DNA of 64,000 nt. Origin: an uncultured Bacteroidota bacterium. Lineage in GTDB: Bacteria > Bacteroidota > Bacteroidia > Flavobacteriales > Flavobacteriaceae. Below the pieces are notes generated by a model, which was not told the DNA's origin, did no database searches, and saw nothing but the letters and a program-made list of their open reading frames with translations. Shown in pieces: positions 1 to 9,132 of this stretch. Both the position numbers and the translations under genes were made by a program. The DNA lies in NCBI GenBank assembly GCA_902594745.1, contig CACJNF010000001.1, positions 248,001-312,000 of the forward strand, in the 5' to 3' direction. Every line of letters starts with the position of its first letter. Position 1 is the stretch's first letter.

Positions 1-541
1 AGAAATAGCCAAAGCTTCTTGCAATGGATTCTAAATATGCCTTATTGTCAGCCATATCGTTATAATTTGGAAAAGTCCTTTGTGCAGCTATATATGTTAA
101 AGCAACAATACTACCCCACTCGTTCATTGCATCTAATTTTAGTAGAGATTGCATAAGCTTGTGAAAAGATACTGCAGAAACATCCCAACCTTTAGCTAAC
201 CAATCATAATTTAAGTCTGTATAGTGTTTACCTTTTCTAACATTAACAGACATTCCTATCGAATGAAGAACGAAATCTAATTTTCCGTTAAACTTTTCAG
301 TTGCATGAGAAATTAATTTTTCTAAATCTTCTAAATTGGTTGCATCGGCAGGAATTATTTCAGAATTAGTTTTTTCAGCTAATTCATTAATTGTCCCCAT
401 CCTTATAGAAACAGGGGCATTAGTAAGGATAAACTCACCTCCTTCTTCATATACTTTTTCAGCAGTTTTCCATGCAATAGAACTATCATCTAGCGCACCA
501 AAAATTATACCTTTTTTACCTTTTAAAATAGAATTTGACAT
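1..541 (-). CDS. fabI: Enoyl-[acyl-carrier-protein] reductase FabI, 3' part off the left edge
   Basis: NADH-dependent enoyl-ACP reductase, the last reduction step of type II fatty-acid elongation, cytosolic. The first 180 residues are visible. They begin MSNSILKGKKGIIFGALDD, the FabI glycine-rich nucleotide site, then show the LHSIGMSVNVRKGK stretch, and near the edge NDMADNKAYLESIARSFGY, which matches flavobacterial FabI around the catalytic Lys region. The remaining C-terminus lies outside the window. The ATG overlaps the stop of the preceding small gene by one base (TAATG), so this is the visible end of the recN transcription unit. Identity is clear from the SDR-family motifs; the frame is uninterrupted. 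Confidence 0.96.
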   Translation of the reverse strand, partial: MSNSILKGKKGIIFGALDDSSIAWKTAEKVYEEGGEFILTNAPVSIRMGTINELAEKTNSEIIPADATNLEDLEKLISHATEKFNGKLDFVLHSIGMSVNVRKGKHYTDLNYDWLAKGWDVSAVSFHKLMQSLLKLDAMNEWGSIVALTYIAAQRTFPNYNDMADNKAYLESIARSFGYF

Positions 542-711
542 TACTTATATTTTTTATTTTTTGGTTTCTGCCAACTAAATGCTGACCCAATTACAACACC
601 TACTGCTAACCATACTGGTTGGTTTGTTGAAGCAAAAACTGCCGCTCCAATTGCAGTCCAAACACCAATCCATGCACCACTATTATTAGAATTCTTATGT
701 TTCATAATCAT
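541..711 (-). CDS. Small hydrophobic membrane protein, unknown function
   Basis: A protein of about 56 residues lying exactly between recN and fabI, with a one-base stop/start overlap with fabI. After a short polar start (MKHKNSNN) it has a Gly/Ala-rich hydrophobic stretch that could form two short membrane helices separated by STNQPVW, and a basic tail (WQKPKNKKYK), suggesting an inner-membrane protein with a cytosolic C-terminus. I chose the ATG at 711; a second ATG at 705 is equally plausible, and a GTG at 726 is possible but less likely. I do not recognise a family. The precise packing between two conserved genes argues that it is real. Confidence 0.6.
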   Translation of the reverse strand: MIMKHKNSNNSGAWIGVWTAIGAAVFASTNQPVWLAVGVVIGSAFSWQKPKNKKYK

Positions 712-726
712 ATTATAAAGATACAC

Positions 727-2379
727 TTAATTCAATAACTCATTAGCAAGTTCATTTGCTGATTTGTTTGATTTATCTCCTGATAACATCTCTGCGATTT
801 CTTTTACTCTTTCTTTATCTTCAAGTAATTTGATATCAGTTATAATTTTATTATCAACTTCCTTTTTAAATACCTTGTAATGAAAATCACCTTTTGATGC
901 AACTTGAGGTGTATGTGTTATAACTATAACTTGCATATTTTTTGACATTTGACCCATTAAATCTGCAACTTTTGAGGATACAGATCCTGATATACCAGTA
1001 TCTATTTCATCAAAAATTATAGTTGATAATTTAATATAGCTTGACAAAATTGATTTAATTGAAAGCATTATTCTTGAAACCTCCCCACCCGAGGCTATAT
1101 TTCTTAGATCACTATATTTATCACCTTTATTTGACTTAAGTAAAAATTTACCTTCACTAAATCCATTTTTTTGAATTGATTCTGTTTTTGACAAATCAAT
1201 TTTTATTTCAGAATTATTCATTCCTAATTCTGATAGGTTTTGATTTAATAATTTCTCAAAATCATTCTTAACAGAATATCTTTTTTTGTGAATAAGATTA
1301 GCTCTAGAAATAAGATCACTTAATAAGATATCTTTTGAAGATTTTAAATCTTTAATTTCTTGATCAATATCATGATGTCCATCTACAACTAATATTAGTT
1401 TCTCCTTTATTTTAATTAATTCATCTATTGATGATACTCTATGTTTATTTTGTAATGTGTAGATTTTATCAAGATTTCCTCTTAATTGATTTATATTTTC
1501 TTCTGAGTTAGAGAGGTCATTAAGTATTGATTGAGAGTCATCAATCATGTCATTTAGACTTTGAATGATAGAACTAAGGCTATCTGCCAAAGAATTAATT
1601 CGATTAGAAGATCCAGAGACTTTGTTAAGCTTTCTTACAATATTTGAGAGTTTTTCTGAGATTCCTACATGCTCCGAATTAAACTCTTCATTAATTAGAG
1701 CTAAGGCTTCTTTAATATCATCTACGTTATCTGCCTCCTTAACTTTGTTTTCTATATCTTCTAGGTCAATATTATCAAGATCTATACTATTAAATTCATT
1801 TAATAAATAATTATTATAATCAAGATCTGAGTCAAGAGTATCTCTATGTATTTCTTTTTCTTGAATTTTTTTCTCTAATGCCATTAAAGACTTAAAATCA
1901 TTTGTATAAGTATTGAAATTAATTGTGTTATTTGATAAAGAATCAAGAATTAAAAAAATAAAGTTTGTATCTAGTATATTGAGATTATTAAATTGAGAAT
2001 GAATATCCAGTAAAGAATTTGTTAAACTTGATAATTGGTCTAGCCTAACAGGAGTATCATTAACAAATGCTCTTGATTTCCCACTTTGATTAATCTCTCT
2101 TCTAATTATTGTATGATTATCAAAATCTAAATCATTATCTGAAAAAAATACCTCAAGATTTTGACCATTGAGGTCAAAAGTTGCTTCAACAAAGCATTTT
2201 TTATCTTTATTGATAATTTTTGTATTGTCAACTCTGGAGCCAAGAACAAGTGATAACCCTCCCAGTAAAATTGACTTTCCAGCTCCCGTTTCTCCAGTGA
2301 TTGAAGTCATACCATTTTCAAATGATATTTCGACGTTATCAATTAGAGCGTAATTACTTATTCTTAATCTTTTTAACAT
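727..2379 (-). CDS. recN: DNA repair protein RecN
   Basis: SMC-like ATPase of double-strand-break repair, cytosolic. The 550-residue length is normal for RecN. It starts MLKRLRISNYALIDNVEI, with the Walker A motif GETGAGKS at about residues 30-37. A long Asp/Ser/Asn/Leu-rich coiled-coil region spans about 150-350, followed by the ABC signature region (ASGGEVSR) and Walker B (IIFDEIDTGISG) at about 425-465. Its start lies inside the end of coaBC (26-base overlap), which suggests translational coupling in the bamD-rpoZ-coaBC-recN-fabI unit. No LexA-type operator is obvious upstream, as expected inside an operon. Confidence 0.97.
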   Translation of the reverse strand: MLKRLRISNYALIDNVEISFENGMTSITGETGAGKSILLGGLSLVLGSRVDNTKIINKDKKCFVEATFDLNGQNLEVFFSDNDLDFDNHTIIRREINQSGKSRAFVNDTPVRLDQLSSLTNSLLDIHSQFNNLNILDTNFIFLILDSLSNNTINFNTYTNDFKSLMALEKKIQEKEIHRDTLDSDLDYNNYLLNEFNSIDLDNIDLEDIENKVKEADNVDDIKEALALINEEFNSEHVGISEKLSNIVRKLNKVSGSSNRINSLADSLSSIIQSLNDMIDDSQSILNDLSNSEENINQLRGNLDKIYTLQNKHRVSSIDELIKIKEKLILVVDGHHDIDQEIKDLKSSKDILLSDLISRANLIHKKRYSVKNDFEKLLNQNLSELGMNNSEIKIDLSKTESIQKNGFSEGKFLLKSNKGDKYSDLRNIASGGEVSRIMLSIKSILSSYIKLSTIIFDEIDTGISGSVSSKVADLMGQMSKNMQVIVITHTPQVASKGDFHYKVFKKEVDNKIITDIKLLEDKERVKEIAEMLSGDKSNKSANELANELLN

Positions 2380-3574
2380 TCTTGTAAATAGTTTCCATTA
2401 TATCTATTGAAACATCTTTTTTATGTTTCCTTTCAAATGGAGTAATTTCTAAATCTGAATTTATAAAATCAATTTGATTAAAGTCATTTGAAATTGGATT
2501 AAAATCTCCAATTTTATTAACTATTATTGCGTCAAGATTTTTAGACTTCAATTTCACCTTTGCATTATCAATGTGGTCATCAGTCTCTAGGGCAAATCCA
2601 ACTAGATATTGATTCTTTTTAATTTTACCTAATTCCTTAATTATATCCTTGGTAGGTTTAAGCTTAATAGAATCTAAACCTATATCTTTTTTAATTTTAG
2701 TGTCTTTAAATTCAGTTGGTTTAAAGTCAGAAACAGCTGCAGAACAAATTACAACGTCAGATGATTTAAAATGAGTCATAGTTTCTTCAAACATCTGATC
2801 AGAATCTAGGACCCTATATGTATCTATATTAAACAAGTCCATTGATAAATTTGTTGGACCTAAGATAAGTTTCACATTTGCTCCAAGAGAAATAGCTGCT
2901 TTAGCTAAGTGATATCCCATTTTTCCAGATGAACTATTACCAATAAATCTGACTGGATCAATTTTTTCATGAGTTGGGCCAGCAGTTATTAAAAAATTAA
3001 GATTATTTAGTGGAAGAGATTCTTTAACCTTAATTTCAATATGTTTAATTATCTCTTCTGGCTCTAACATTCTGCCCTCACCTTCTAAACCACTTGCAAG
3101 AGAGCCTTTACCAACAGGAAGTACATTAGTCTTATTCTTAACTAGTTTCTGAATATTTTCTTGATTAAGAGAATTTCTATACATTTCAAGGTCCATTGCT
3201 GGAGCAATAAATACGGGACAACTACTTGATAAATAACATGCTAAAAGAATATTATCACATTTAGCATTTGCCATTGAAGATATAGAGTTTGATGTAGCAG
3301 GAGCAATTATAAAGATATCAGCCCATTCGGAAAGCTCCACATGATTATTCCAAGTAGGGTTTCCGTTTTTCTCAGTAGAAAATTCTGAGTAAACATCATT
3401 TTTTGAAACAGTTGAAAGAGTTAGAGGAGTGACAAATTCTTTAGAGGAAGGAGTCATAACAACTTTAACATTACAGTTTAGCTTAACAAGTTGCCTTATA
3501 AGTAAAGGTGTCTTATAGGCAGCTATTCCACCTGTTACTCCTACTAGTATATTCTTTTGAGCTAAAACACTCAT
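2354..3574 (-). CDS. coaBC: Bifunctional phosphopantothenoylcysteine decarboxylase / phosphopantothenate-cysteine ligase
   Basis: Two consecutive steps of coenzyme A synthesis on one 406-residue cytosolic flavoprotein. The N-terminal CoaC half shows the FMN-binding start (VGVTGGIAAYKTP), the active-site His in WNNHVELSEWADI, and the APAMDLEMY loop. The C-terminal CoaB half shows ITAGPTHEKIDPVRFIGNSSSGKMG, the CTP and phosphopantothenate site, then a Lys-rich loop. The length is typical. It follows rpoZ by 11 bases and overlaps recN by 26. In many flavobacteria a DUF4835 gene sits between coaBC and recN; here there is no room for it. Confidence 0.97.
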   Translation of the reverse strand: MSVLAQKNILVGVTGGIAAYKTPLLIRQLVKLNCNVKVVMTPSSKEFVTPLTLSTVSKNDVYSEFSTEKNGNPTWNNHVELSEWADIFIIAPATSNSISSMANAKCDNILLACYLSSSCPVFIAPAMDLEMYRNSLNQENIQKLVKNKTNVLPVGKGSLASGLEGEGRMLEPEEIIKHIEIKVKESLPLNNLNFLITAGPTHEKIDPVRFIGNSSSGKMGYHLAKAAISLGANVKLILGPTNLSMDLFNIDTYRVLDSDQMFEETMTHFKSSDVVICSAAVSDFKPTEFKDTKIKKDIGLDSIKLKPTKDIIKELGKIKKNQYLVGFALETDDHIDNAKVKLKSKNLDAIIVNKIGDFNPISNDFNQIDFINSDLEITPFERKHKKDVSIDIMETIYKNVKKIKNK

Positions 3575-3585
3575 TTTATTGAAGT

Positions 3586-3918
3586 TTATTGCTCAGTATC
3601 AGCTTCTGTATCCCTATAATAGATTTTATTTTCAAGCCATTCTTCAATAGCTATTGCATATGGCTTAGGAAGTTTTTCATAGAATTTTGAAACTTCAATT
3701 TGCTCTTTATTCTCAAAGATTTCTTCAAGGCTATCATTGTGAGTGGCAAACTCATCGAGTTTATCATGCAATTCTTTCTTGATTTCAGAATTAATCTGAC
3801 CTGATCTCTTAGCAATTATTGAAATAGCCTCATAAATATTATCAGTAGGATTTTCAATCTCAAGTTTATTATATGTTTTAGTGCTGTTCGCTGCGTTAGA
3901 GTTTCTGTATTTATTCAT
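3586..3918 (-). CDS. rpoZ: DNA-directed RNA polymerase omega subunit (Bacteroidota type)
   Basis: A small 110-residue protein that stabilises the RNA polymerase beta' subunit. The conserved part is DNIYEAISIIAKRSGQINSEIKKEL at about residues 27-52, the omega-like helix pair, followed by an acidic stretch and the Bacteroidota-specific C-terminal segment FYEKLPKPYAIAIEEW. Position supports the call: in this class omega sits between bamD and coaBC, with small gaps on both sides (8 and 11 bases). The N-terminal Asn/Ser-rich tail is variable in the family. Confidence 0.88.
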   Translation of the reverse strand: MNKYRNSNAANSTKTYNKLEIENPTDNIYEAISIIAKRSGQINSEIKKELHDKLDEFATHNDSLEEIFENKEQIEVSKFYEKLPKPYAIAIEEWLENKIYYRDTEADTEQ

Positions 3919-3926
3919 TAGTTTAT

Positions 3927-4709
3927 TTATAAAAGTTGTTTAGCAATGTTAATCTTTTCAGACAAGTCTTCAATAAAAATGGTATCTGGATAATACCTTA
4001 AAAAATTATCAAGTGACCTCTCTAATTCTGTAACCCTCTCAACAATTCTCGACTCAATACTATTTATAGCAATTTCATATTGAGACAACCACTTATAATA
4101 GAGAGCCTCCTCTCTAAAAATAGTACCAGGATTGTCAGCTACAAAGTTATCAAGTGATTTAATTGCTGAAGTATAATCTCTAATAGTATAGTATTGCTTT
4201 GAAATTTCAAAGTCTTTTTCTTCTAGCTTATTCTGAAGCTCATCCATTAGTTCAAGTGCCTCAGAGACATATTCACTATTTGGGAATCTATTTATAAATA
4301 CCTGGAGTTTATCAATACCAGTGTATGTATCATCTTGATCTAGAGTATAACGAGGTGATAACATGAAGTATGATTTAGCCTCCATAAAATATGCTTCTTG
4401 AATCCTTTGGCTGTTTGGATAAGATTTTATAAAATTTTCAAATTGAATTGCAGCAGAGTAATATAATTTAGTCTCAAAATAAGAGTTAGCAAAAAAGTAG
4501 ACTAGTCTTTCACCCTGAGGTTTTCCTCTGTAACTTGGTATAATTTGCTCAATCAATGCATTTGCCCTTCTAAACTCTCCGTTATTATAATAATTCTCAG
4601 CTGCAGTATACTTATCAACCTCATTTTCAGTGCTATTAAGTAACTTTTGATAATCATTACAGGATAGCAACAAAGTTGAAAAGGACATTAAAAAAAATAT
4701 TCTATACAT
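3927..4709 (-). CDS. bamD: Outer membrane protein assembly factor BamD (lipoprotein)
   Basis: A 260-residue periplasm-facing lipoprotein of the BAM complex, which inserts beta-barrel proteins in the outer membrane. It has a lipoprotein signal peptide with a lipobox ending LLLSC at about residue 17, then TPR-like helical repeats (for example AAENYYNNGEFRRANALIEQ and AAIQFENFIKSYPNSQRIQEAYFMEAKSY) typical of BamD/YfiO. It appears to be the first gene of the bamD-rpoZ-coaBC-recN-fabI unit; a TAAATTTG promoter element lies 18 bases upstream of the start codon. Confidence 0.95.
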   Translation of the reverse strand: MYRIFFLMSFSTLLLSCNDYQKLLNSTENEVDKYTAAENYYNNGEFRRANALIEQIIPSYRGKPQGERLVYFFANSYFETKLYYSAAIQFENFIKSYPNSQRIQEAYFMEAKSYFMLSPRYTLDQDDTYTGIDKLQVFINRFPNSEYVSEALELMDELQNKLEEKDFEISKQYYTIRDYTSAIKSLDNFVADNPGTIFREEALYYKWLSQYEIAINSIESRIVERVTELERSLDNFLRYYPDTIFIEDLSEKINIAKQLL

Positions 4710-4726
4710 GTAGATTTATTGTTTGG

Positions 4727-4734
4727 CAAATTTA
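4727..4734 (-). promoter_or_regulatory. Putative -7 promoter element for the bamD unit
   Basis: On the minus strand this reads TAAATTTG, a full match to the Bacteroidota -7 consensus TANNTTTG. It lies in the 33-base gap between ligA and bamD and would place the transcript start about 12 bases before the bamD ATG. No clear TTTG is visible at -33. Confidence 0.45.
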
Positions 4735-4742
4735 ATATAAGT

Positions 4743-6740
4743 TTATGAAATAAGATCTATTAAATTAACTTCATTAATAATAGATACTCCAAGTTCATTA
4801 GCAGTATTTAATTTTGATGGTCCAATATTGTTACCTGCAACTAGATAATTAGTTTTCTTGCTAACAGATGAACTAACTTTTCCACCATTTAATTCTATTA
4901 TATTCTTAATCTCATCTCTACTATGAGATTCAAAGACACCCGAGATAACAAATATTTTACCATTCAATTTTGCTGAATGATTATCATTATCTTTTTGATA
5001 GAAATTCAGACCAAAAGATTTAAGCTTATTTATTATTTGGATATTATTAATGTCACTAAAAAAATCAACTATACTCTTAGCTGTTTTATCTCCAATTTCA
5101 TCAATAGATGATAAAGATTCAATGTCCATATGAGCTAATTTATCTATTGAGTCAACATGTTTAATTATTTTTTTTGATGCAGACTCACCCACATATCTAA
5201 TACCTATGCCGAATAAAACTTTTTGGAATGAATTTAATTTTGATTCTTCAATCCCTTTCTTAAGATTCTTTGCTGATTTCTCTCCATAACCTTCAATTTT
5301 AGAAATTTCATCATAATTAAGATTATATATATCGGCTATATCTCTTAAAAATCCTAGATCATAAAAAAGTCTTATTGTTTCATCTCCCAGTCCATCAATA
5401 TTCATTGCTTTTCTTGATACAAAATGTTGAATTCTACCAATAGCTTGAGGTCTACAATCTATATAATTTGTACAAAAATAGTTAGCTTCAGATTCTAGTT
5501 TTTCTAGCTTGCTATTACACTCAGGACAAATTTCTGGAAAGATTATTTCATCCTCTGAACTACCCCTTCTTTCCTCATCAATACCCGTAATTTTAGGAAT
5601 TATCTCCCCACCTTTTTCAACTAGCACGAAATCGTTAACCCTTAATTTTAGTTTAAGCATTTGATCATAACTATGAAGAGAGGCTCTCTTAACAGTTGAA
5701 CCAGAGATTAAAACGGGCTCCAGATTAGCAACTGGTGTTATAGCACCAGTCCTCCCCACATTAAATGAAATTGATTTTAATCTTGTAGCAAGATTCTCAG
5801 CCTTATACTTATAAGATATTGCCCATCTTGGGAATTTTGATGTGAATCCCAGTTGGTTCTGATAATCTATCTTATTTATTTTAATAACTACTCCATCAAT
5901 CTCAAATGGTAATGTTTTTCTATTTATTTCCCAATATTTAATATATTCTTTTACTCCTTGAATACTATTAACTACTCTTTCATAATTAGGCACATTAAAT
6001 CCCATTTCTCTTGCAACATTTAACAATTCAGAGTGATCTTCAATAGCTATATCATCAGAAACAATAGAGTATAAAAAGCATTCCAAGGGTCTTCTTGCAA
6101 CTTCATTAGAATCGAGCATTTTAATACTTCCTGATGCGGTATTTCGAGGATTCATGAATGGTTGTTCACCATTATCTTTTCTTTTTTTATTAAGCTGAGC
6201 AAAAGAGTCTAAGTGAATGATTATTTCACCTCTAATCTCAAATTTATTTTTCTTGAAACTTTCTTTTAATTTGATAGGGATTGACGATATTGTCTTTAAA
6301 TTTTTTGTGATATTATCTCCATTTGATCCATCACCTCTTGTCAATCCTCTTACAAGTTTACCTTCATCATACAATAAGTTAACAGACGCACCATCGTATT
6401 TAAGTTCACAACAAAATTCAAAGTCTGTTATACCAATGTTTTTAACCACTCTATTATACCAAGCTTCAAGTTCCTCGGAAGAATAAGTATTATCTAGTGA
6501 ATACATTGGATAAACATGAGACTCTGAATCAAATTTTTCAGACAGGCCACCACCAACTCGATTTGTTGGAGAATTTTCATCCTTAAATTGTGGATAATTA
6601 TTTTCGAGTCTAACTAATTCAATTAAAAGCTCATCATATTCAATATCAGATATGATATTTTTATCAAGATCGTAATAATAATGATTATGTTGGTTAATTA
6701 GATCTCTTAATTCTTGTATTTTTTGTTTAATCTTATCCAT
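4743..6740 (-). CDS. ligA: NAD-dependent DNA ligase LigA
   Basis: Seals nicks in duplex DNA during replication and repair using NAD+. The 665-residue length and domain order are standard: N-terminal Ia domain with the YYDLD region, adenylation domain with catalytic Lys in ELKYDGAS (about residue 113), OB fold, a four-Cys zinc finger (CPEC, then FC and DC, about residues 403-427), helix-hairpin-helix repeats (IDGLGDETIRLFYDLGF, IEGYGEKSAKNL), and a C-terminal BRCT domain (GKIFVISGVFESHSRDEI). It abuts prmC with no gap. All key residues are present. Confidence 0.98.
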   Translation of the reverse strand: MDKIKQKIQELRDLINQHNHYYYDLDKNIISDIEYDELLIELVRLENNYPQFKDENSPTNRVGGGLSEKFDSESHVYPMYSLDNTYSSEELEAWYNRVVKNIGITDFEFCCELKYDGASVNLLYDEGKLVRGLTRGDGSNGDNITKNLKTISSIPIKLKESFKKNKFEIRGEIIIHLDSFAQLNKKRKDNGEQPFMNPRNTASGSIKMLDSNEVARRPLECFLYSIVSDDIAIEDHSELLNVAREMGFNVPNYERVVNSIQGVKEYIKYWEINRKTLPFEIDGVVIKINKIDYQNQLGFTSKFPRWAISYKYKAENLATRLKSISFNVGRTGAITPVANLEPVLISGSTVKRASLHSYDQMLKLKLRVNDFVLVEKGGEIIPKITGIDEERRGSSEDEIIFPEICPECNSKLEKLESEANYFCTNYIDCRPQAIGRIQHFVSRKAMNIDGLGDETIRLFYDLGFLRDIADIYNLNYDEISKIEGYGEKSAKNLKKGIEESKLNSFQKVLFGIGIRYVGESASKKIIKHVDSIDKLAHMDIESLSSIDEIGDKTAKSIVDFFSDINNIQIINKLKSFGLNFYQKDNDNHSAKLNGKIFVISGVFESHSRDEIKNIIELNGGKVSSSVSKKTNYLVAGNNIGPSKLNTANELGVSIINEVNLIDLIS

Positions 6741-7574
6741 TTAAAATGATAGCTTAACAAGTCTTTTCTTTCCTCTAAAATCCATTCTAAAGTTAACATC
6801 ATTTGGCTTAAATTCGGTTAACAAACTCTTAAATTCTTTAATAAAAGCAGGATTTATTTCAAGGTATATTTGGCCCCCTTTATTTAAGTTTCTATCTGCA
6901 AAAACAAGTATTTGCTTATAGAAATGAAGTGGATCGTCTATTGGAGCAAACAATGCAATATGAGGTTCAAAATTTACATTCTCATCTATTTCATCTTTTG
7001 AATAATAATCAAGATAAGGAGGGTTTGAGATAATAATATCAAAGAATTGATTCTCTGTAAACTCAGTGTTCAGATCATATTCTATTATTTTTACATTTGA
7101 CTCAAGGATATCATTATTTATTTTACATACATGGAGAGCATCTTTTGATATATCTGCTAATGTTACATCAAGATTTATTGCTTTAGAAATTGATATCCCA
7201 ATACATCCTGACCCAGTTCCTAAATCAATTAATTTTTTTTTATCACCGTTATTATTATCATCAATTACCCATTGGACTAACTCTTCTGTTTCTGGTCTTG
7301 GTATTAGCACATTTTCATCTACATAAAAATCATAACCAAAAAAACTTTTCTTATTTATAATATAATCTAAAGGATAATTTCTAAGAATTTTTTTAAGACT
7401 TTCCCTTAAAAGCATATCATTTTCTGGTTTTATATTAAAATTTGGGTCTAGGGCTATTTTTAAAGGGTCAATATTACATATCTCTTTAAGTAATATTTTA
7501 AAAATATAATCAGATTCTTTATTTGTTTTTTGTAATTCAGATCTATAAAAATCTCTAAATTCAATTATATTCAT
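6741..7574 (-). CDS. prmC: Peptide chain release factor N5-glutamine methyltransferase
   Basis: SAM-dependent methylation of the GGQ glutamine of release factors RF1 and RF2. The 277-residue protein has an N-terminal helical domain, then a Rossmann methyltransferase core with the SAM loop DLGTGSGCIGISI at about 116-128 and the substrate-glutamine motif ISNPPY at about 184-189. PRPETEELVQW, another PrmC hallmark, is also present. It overlaps the upstream GNAT gene by four bases (ATGA) and touches ligA directly, so the three are probably co-transcribed. Confidence 0.96.
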   Translation of the reverse strand: MNIIEFRDFYRSELQKTNKESDYIFKILLKEICNIDPLKIALDPNFNIKPENDMLLRESLKKILRNYPLDYIINKKSFFGYDFYVDENVLIPRPETEELVQWVIDDNNNGDKKKLIDLGTGSGCIGISISKAINLDVTLADISKDALHVCKINNDILESNVKIIEYDLNTEFTENQFFDIIISNPPYLDYYSKDEIDENVNFEPHIALFAPIDDPLHFYKQILVFADRNLNKGGQIYLEINPAFIKEFKSLLTEFKPNDVNFRMDFRGKKRLVKLSF

Positions 7575-8050
7575 TTTAAATCTTTAAGCATCCAAACAGG
7601 ACAGGCAGTATGACCTGTATTTCCCATTGGTTTATCAATATATTTAAATCCTTTTTTTAAATATAACTTTTGAGCACTAATCATATTAGGCATTGTTTCA
7701 ATATAACATTTACTGAAATTTGATTTTATTGCAAATGTTAAACACTTATCAATCATTTTGTTTCCAAAACCCTTTCCTCGAACAGACTTGTGAAAATACA
7801 TTTTTTGAAGTTCACATATATCACTAGTGCTTTCTTTTAGTTTAGATATTCCTGCTCCACCTAGGATTTGATTCTCATGTTCAATTATATAATATATGGA
7901 TCTTGGATTTTGATAAGCTTCAAACATTTTATCAAGCTCTGGATCTTCATATGCAGAACCTGTTTTTGGTATTTTCATTTCAACAAGAACCTCCCTGAGA
8001 ATTCTTGATAGACTTTGGTTATCACTCTCATTAATCGATCTTATAAACAT
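7571..8050 (-). CDS. GNAT family N-acetyltransferase
   Basis: A 159-residue acetyl-CoA-dependent acetyltransferase of unknown substrate. The acetyl-CoA motif A region is visible as LQKMYFHKSVRGKGFGNKMID (the RGKGFG pyrophosphate loop), preceded by the central beta strand GGAGISKL and followed by YIETMPNMISAQKLYLKKGF, the usual motif B. It is the first gene of the GNAT-prmC-ligA minus-strand unit, with a four-base overlap into prmC. The substrate cannot be read from the sequence. Confidence 0.85.
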   Translation of the reverse strand: MFIRSINESDNQSLSRILREVLVEMKIPKTGSAYEDPELDKMFEAYQNPRSIYYIIEHENQILGGAGISKLKESTSDICELQKMYFHKSVRGKGFGNKMIDKCLTFAIKSNFSKCYIETMPNMISAQKLYLKKGFKYIDKPMGNTGHTACPVWMLKDLK

Positions 8051-8059
8051 AATGACCTT

Positions 8060-8088
8060 TTTGACTTAAATTTACAATTCTAATTTTT
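8060..8088 (+). promoter_or_regulatory. Putative ribD promoter, imperfect
   Basis: TTTG at 8060-8063, a 17-base spacer, then TAATTTTT at 8081-8088, which is one base off the TANNTTTG consensus. The arrangement and the short distance to the ribD ATG at 8098 fit a Bacteroidota promoter with a very short leader. Confidence 0.35.
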
Positions 8089-8097
8089 AAATTAATT

Positions 8098-9132
8098 ATG
8101 GACACACACATTAAATACATGGAAAGATGTATTGAATTAGCATCGGAAGGAATTGGAAACACGTATCCAAACCCTATGGTTGGATGTGTAATTGTTCATA
8201 ACAATAAGATAATTGGTGAAGGTTCACATCAACAGTACGGGTGTAATCATGCTGAAGTTAATGCAATCAATAGCGTAGTTGATGAGAACATACTTAAAGA
8301 GTCAACATTATATGTTAACCTTGAACCGTGTAATCATTATGGAAAAACTCCACCTTGTACAAAGCTAATTCTTGAGAAAGGAATTAAGAATGTAATAATA
8401 GGATCAAAAGATCCTAACAGTCATGTTTTGGGAGGTGGAATCAGTACTCTTATTTCAAATGGTTGTAATGTAGAGTATGGAATTATGAAAGATGAGTGTG
8501 ATTTACTTAATAAAAGATTTTTTACATATCATAATCAAAAGAGGCCATACATTATATTGAAATGGGCGGAATCTAAAGATGGGTACATAAGTCCCAAGAA
8601 ATCTAATCGAAATAAAGGAGATATATTTTGGATTTCAAATGAAGAATCTAGGAAAATGTCTCACTATTTTAGGAGTCAAGAACATTCAATCTTAGTAGGA
8701 GTTCAGACTGTAATTGATGATGATCCAGAATTAACCACTAGGTTGGTTGAAGGCAATAATCCTAAAAGAATAGTTCTCGACCCAAATAATAGAATCCCAT
8801 TAAATTCAAAAGTATTATCTAATGAGTCAGAAACAATTATTTTTTCATCAACAAAAAATTTAGAATTAAATATAGATAATGAGGTTATTAATCAGTTTGA
8901 CCTTGATTCGATTCTAGAATCATTATTTAAACGTGGTATTCAGTCAATTATTGTAGAAGGAGGAGCATATACTATTCAAAAGTTCATAGATTCTGACAAA
9001 TGGGATTGTATTAGAATATTTAAGTCTGAAAAGAATCTTAAAGAAGGATTAGTTGCTCCAAAATATGAAATTGACAAATTAGAATTTAAATTGGTTGGAG
9101 ACAACAAGTTTTATGAAATTTTCAAAAACTAA
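8098..9132 (+). CDS. ribD: Bifunctional riboflavin biosynthesis deaminase/reductase RibD
   Basis: Deaminates and then reduces the pyrimidine intermediate of riboflavin synthesis. The 344-residue protein has an N-terminal zinc cytidine-deaminase-like domain (HAEVNAI near residue 50 and PCNHYGKTPPCT near 76, supplying the His/Glu and two Cys ligands) and a C-terminal reductase domain (ILKWAESKDGYISP; VGVQTVIDDDPELTTR; IVEGGAYTIQKF). Divergent from the GNAT-prmC-ligA unit; its last four bases overlap the convergent thioesterase gene. Other riboflavin genes are elsewhere, except ribBA at 59249. Confidence 0.96.
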   Translation: MDTHIKYMERCIELASEGIGNTYPNPMVGCVIVHNNKIIGEGSHQQYGCNHAEVNAINSVVDENILKESTLYVNLEPCNHYGKTPPCTKLILEKGIKNVIIGSKDPNSHVLGGGISTLISNGCNVEYGIMKDECDLLNKRFFTYHNQKRPYIILKWAESKDGYISPKKSNRNKGDIFWISNEESRKMSHYFRSQEHSILVGVQTVIDDDPELTTRLVEGNNPKRIVLDPNNRIPLNSKVLSNESETIIFSSTKNLELNIDNEVINQFDLDSILESLFKRGIQSIIVEGGAYTIQKFIDSDKWDCIRIFKSEKNLKEGLVAPKYEIDKLEFKLVGDNKFYEIFKN

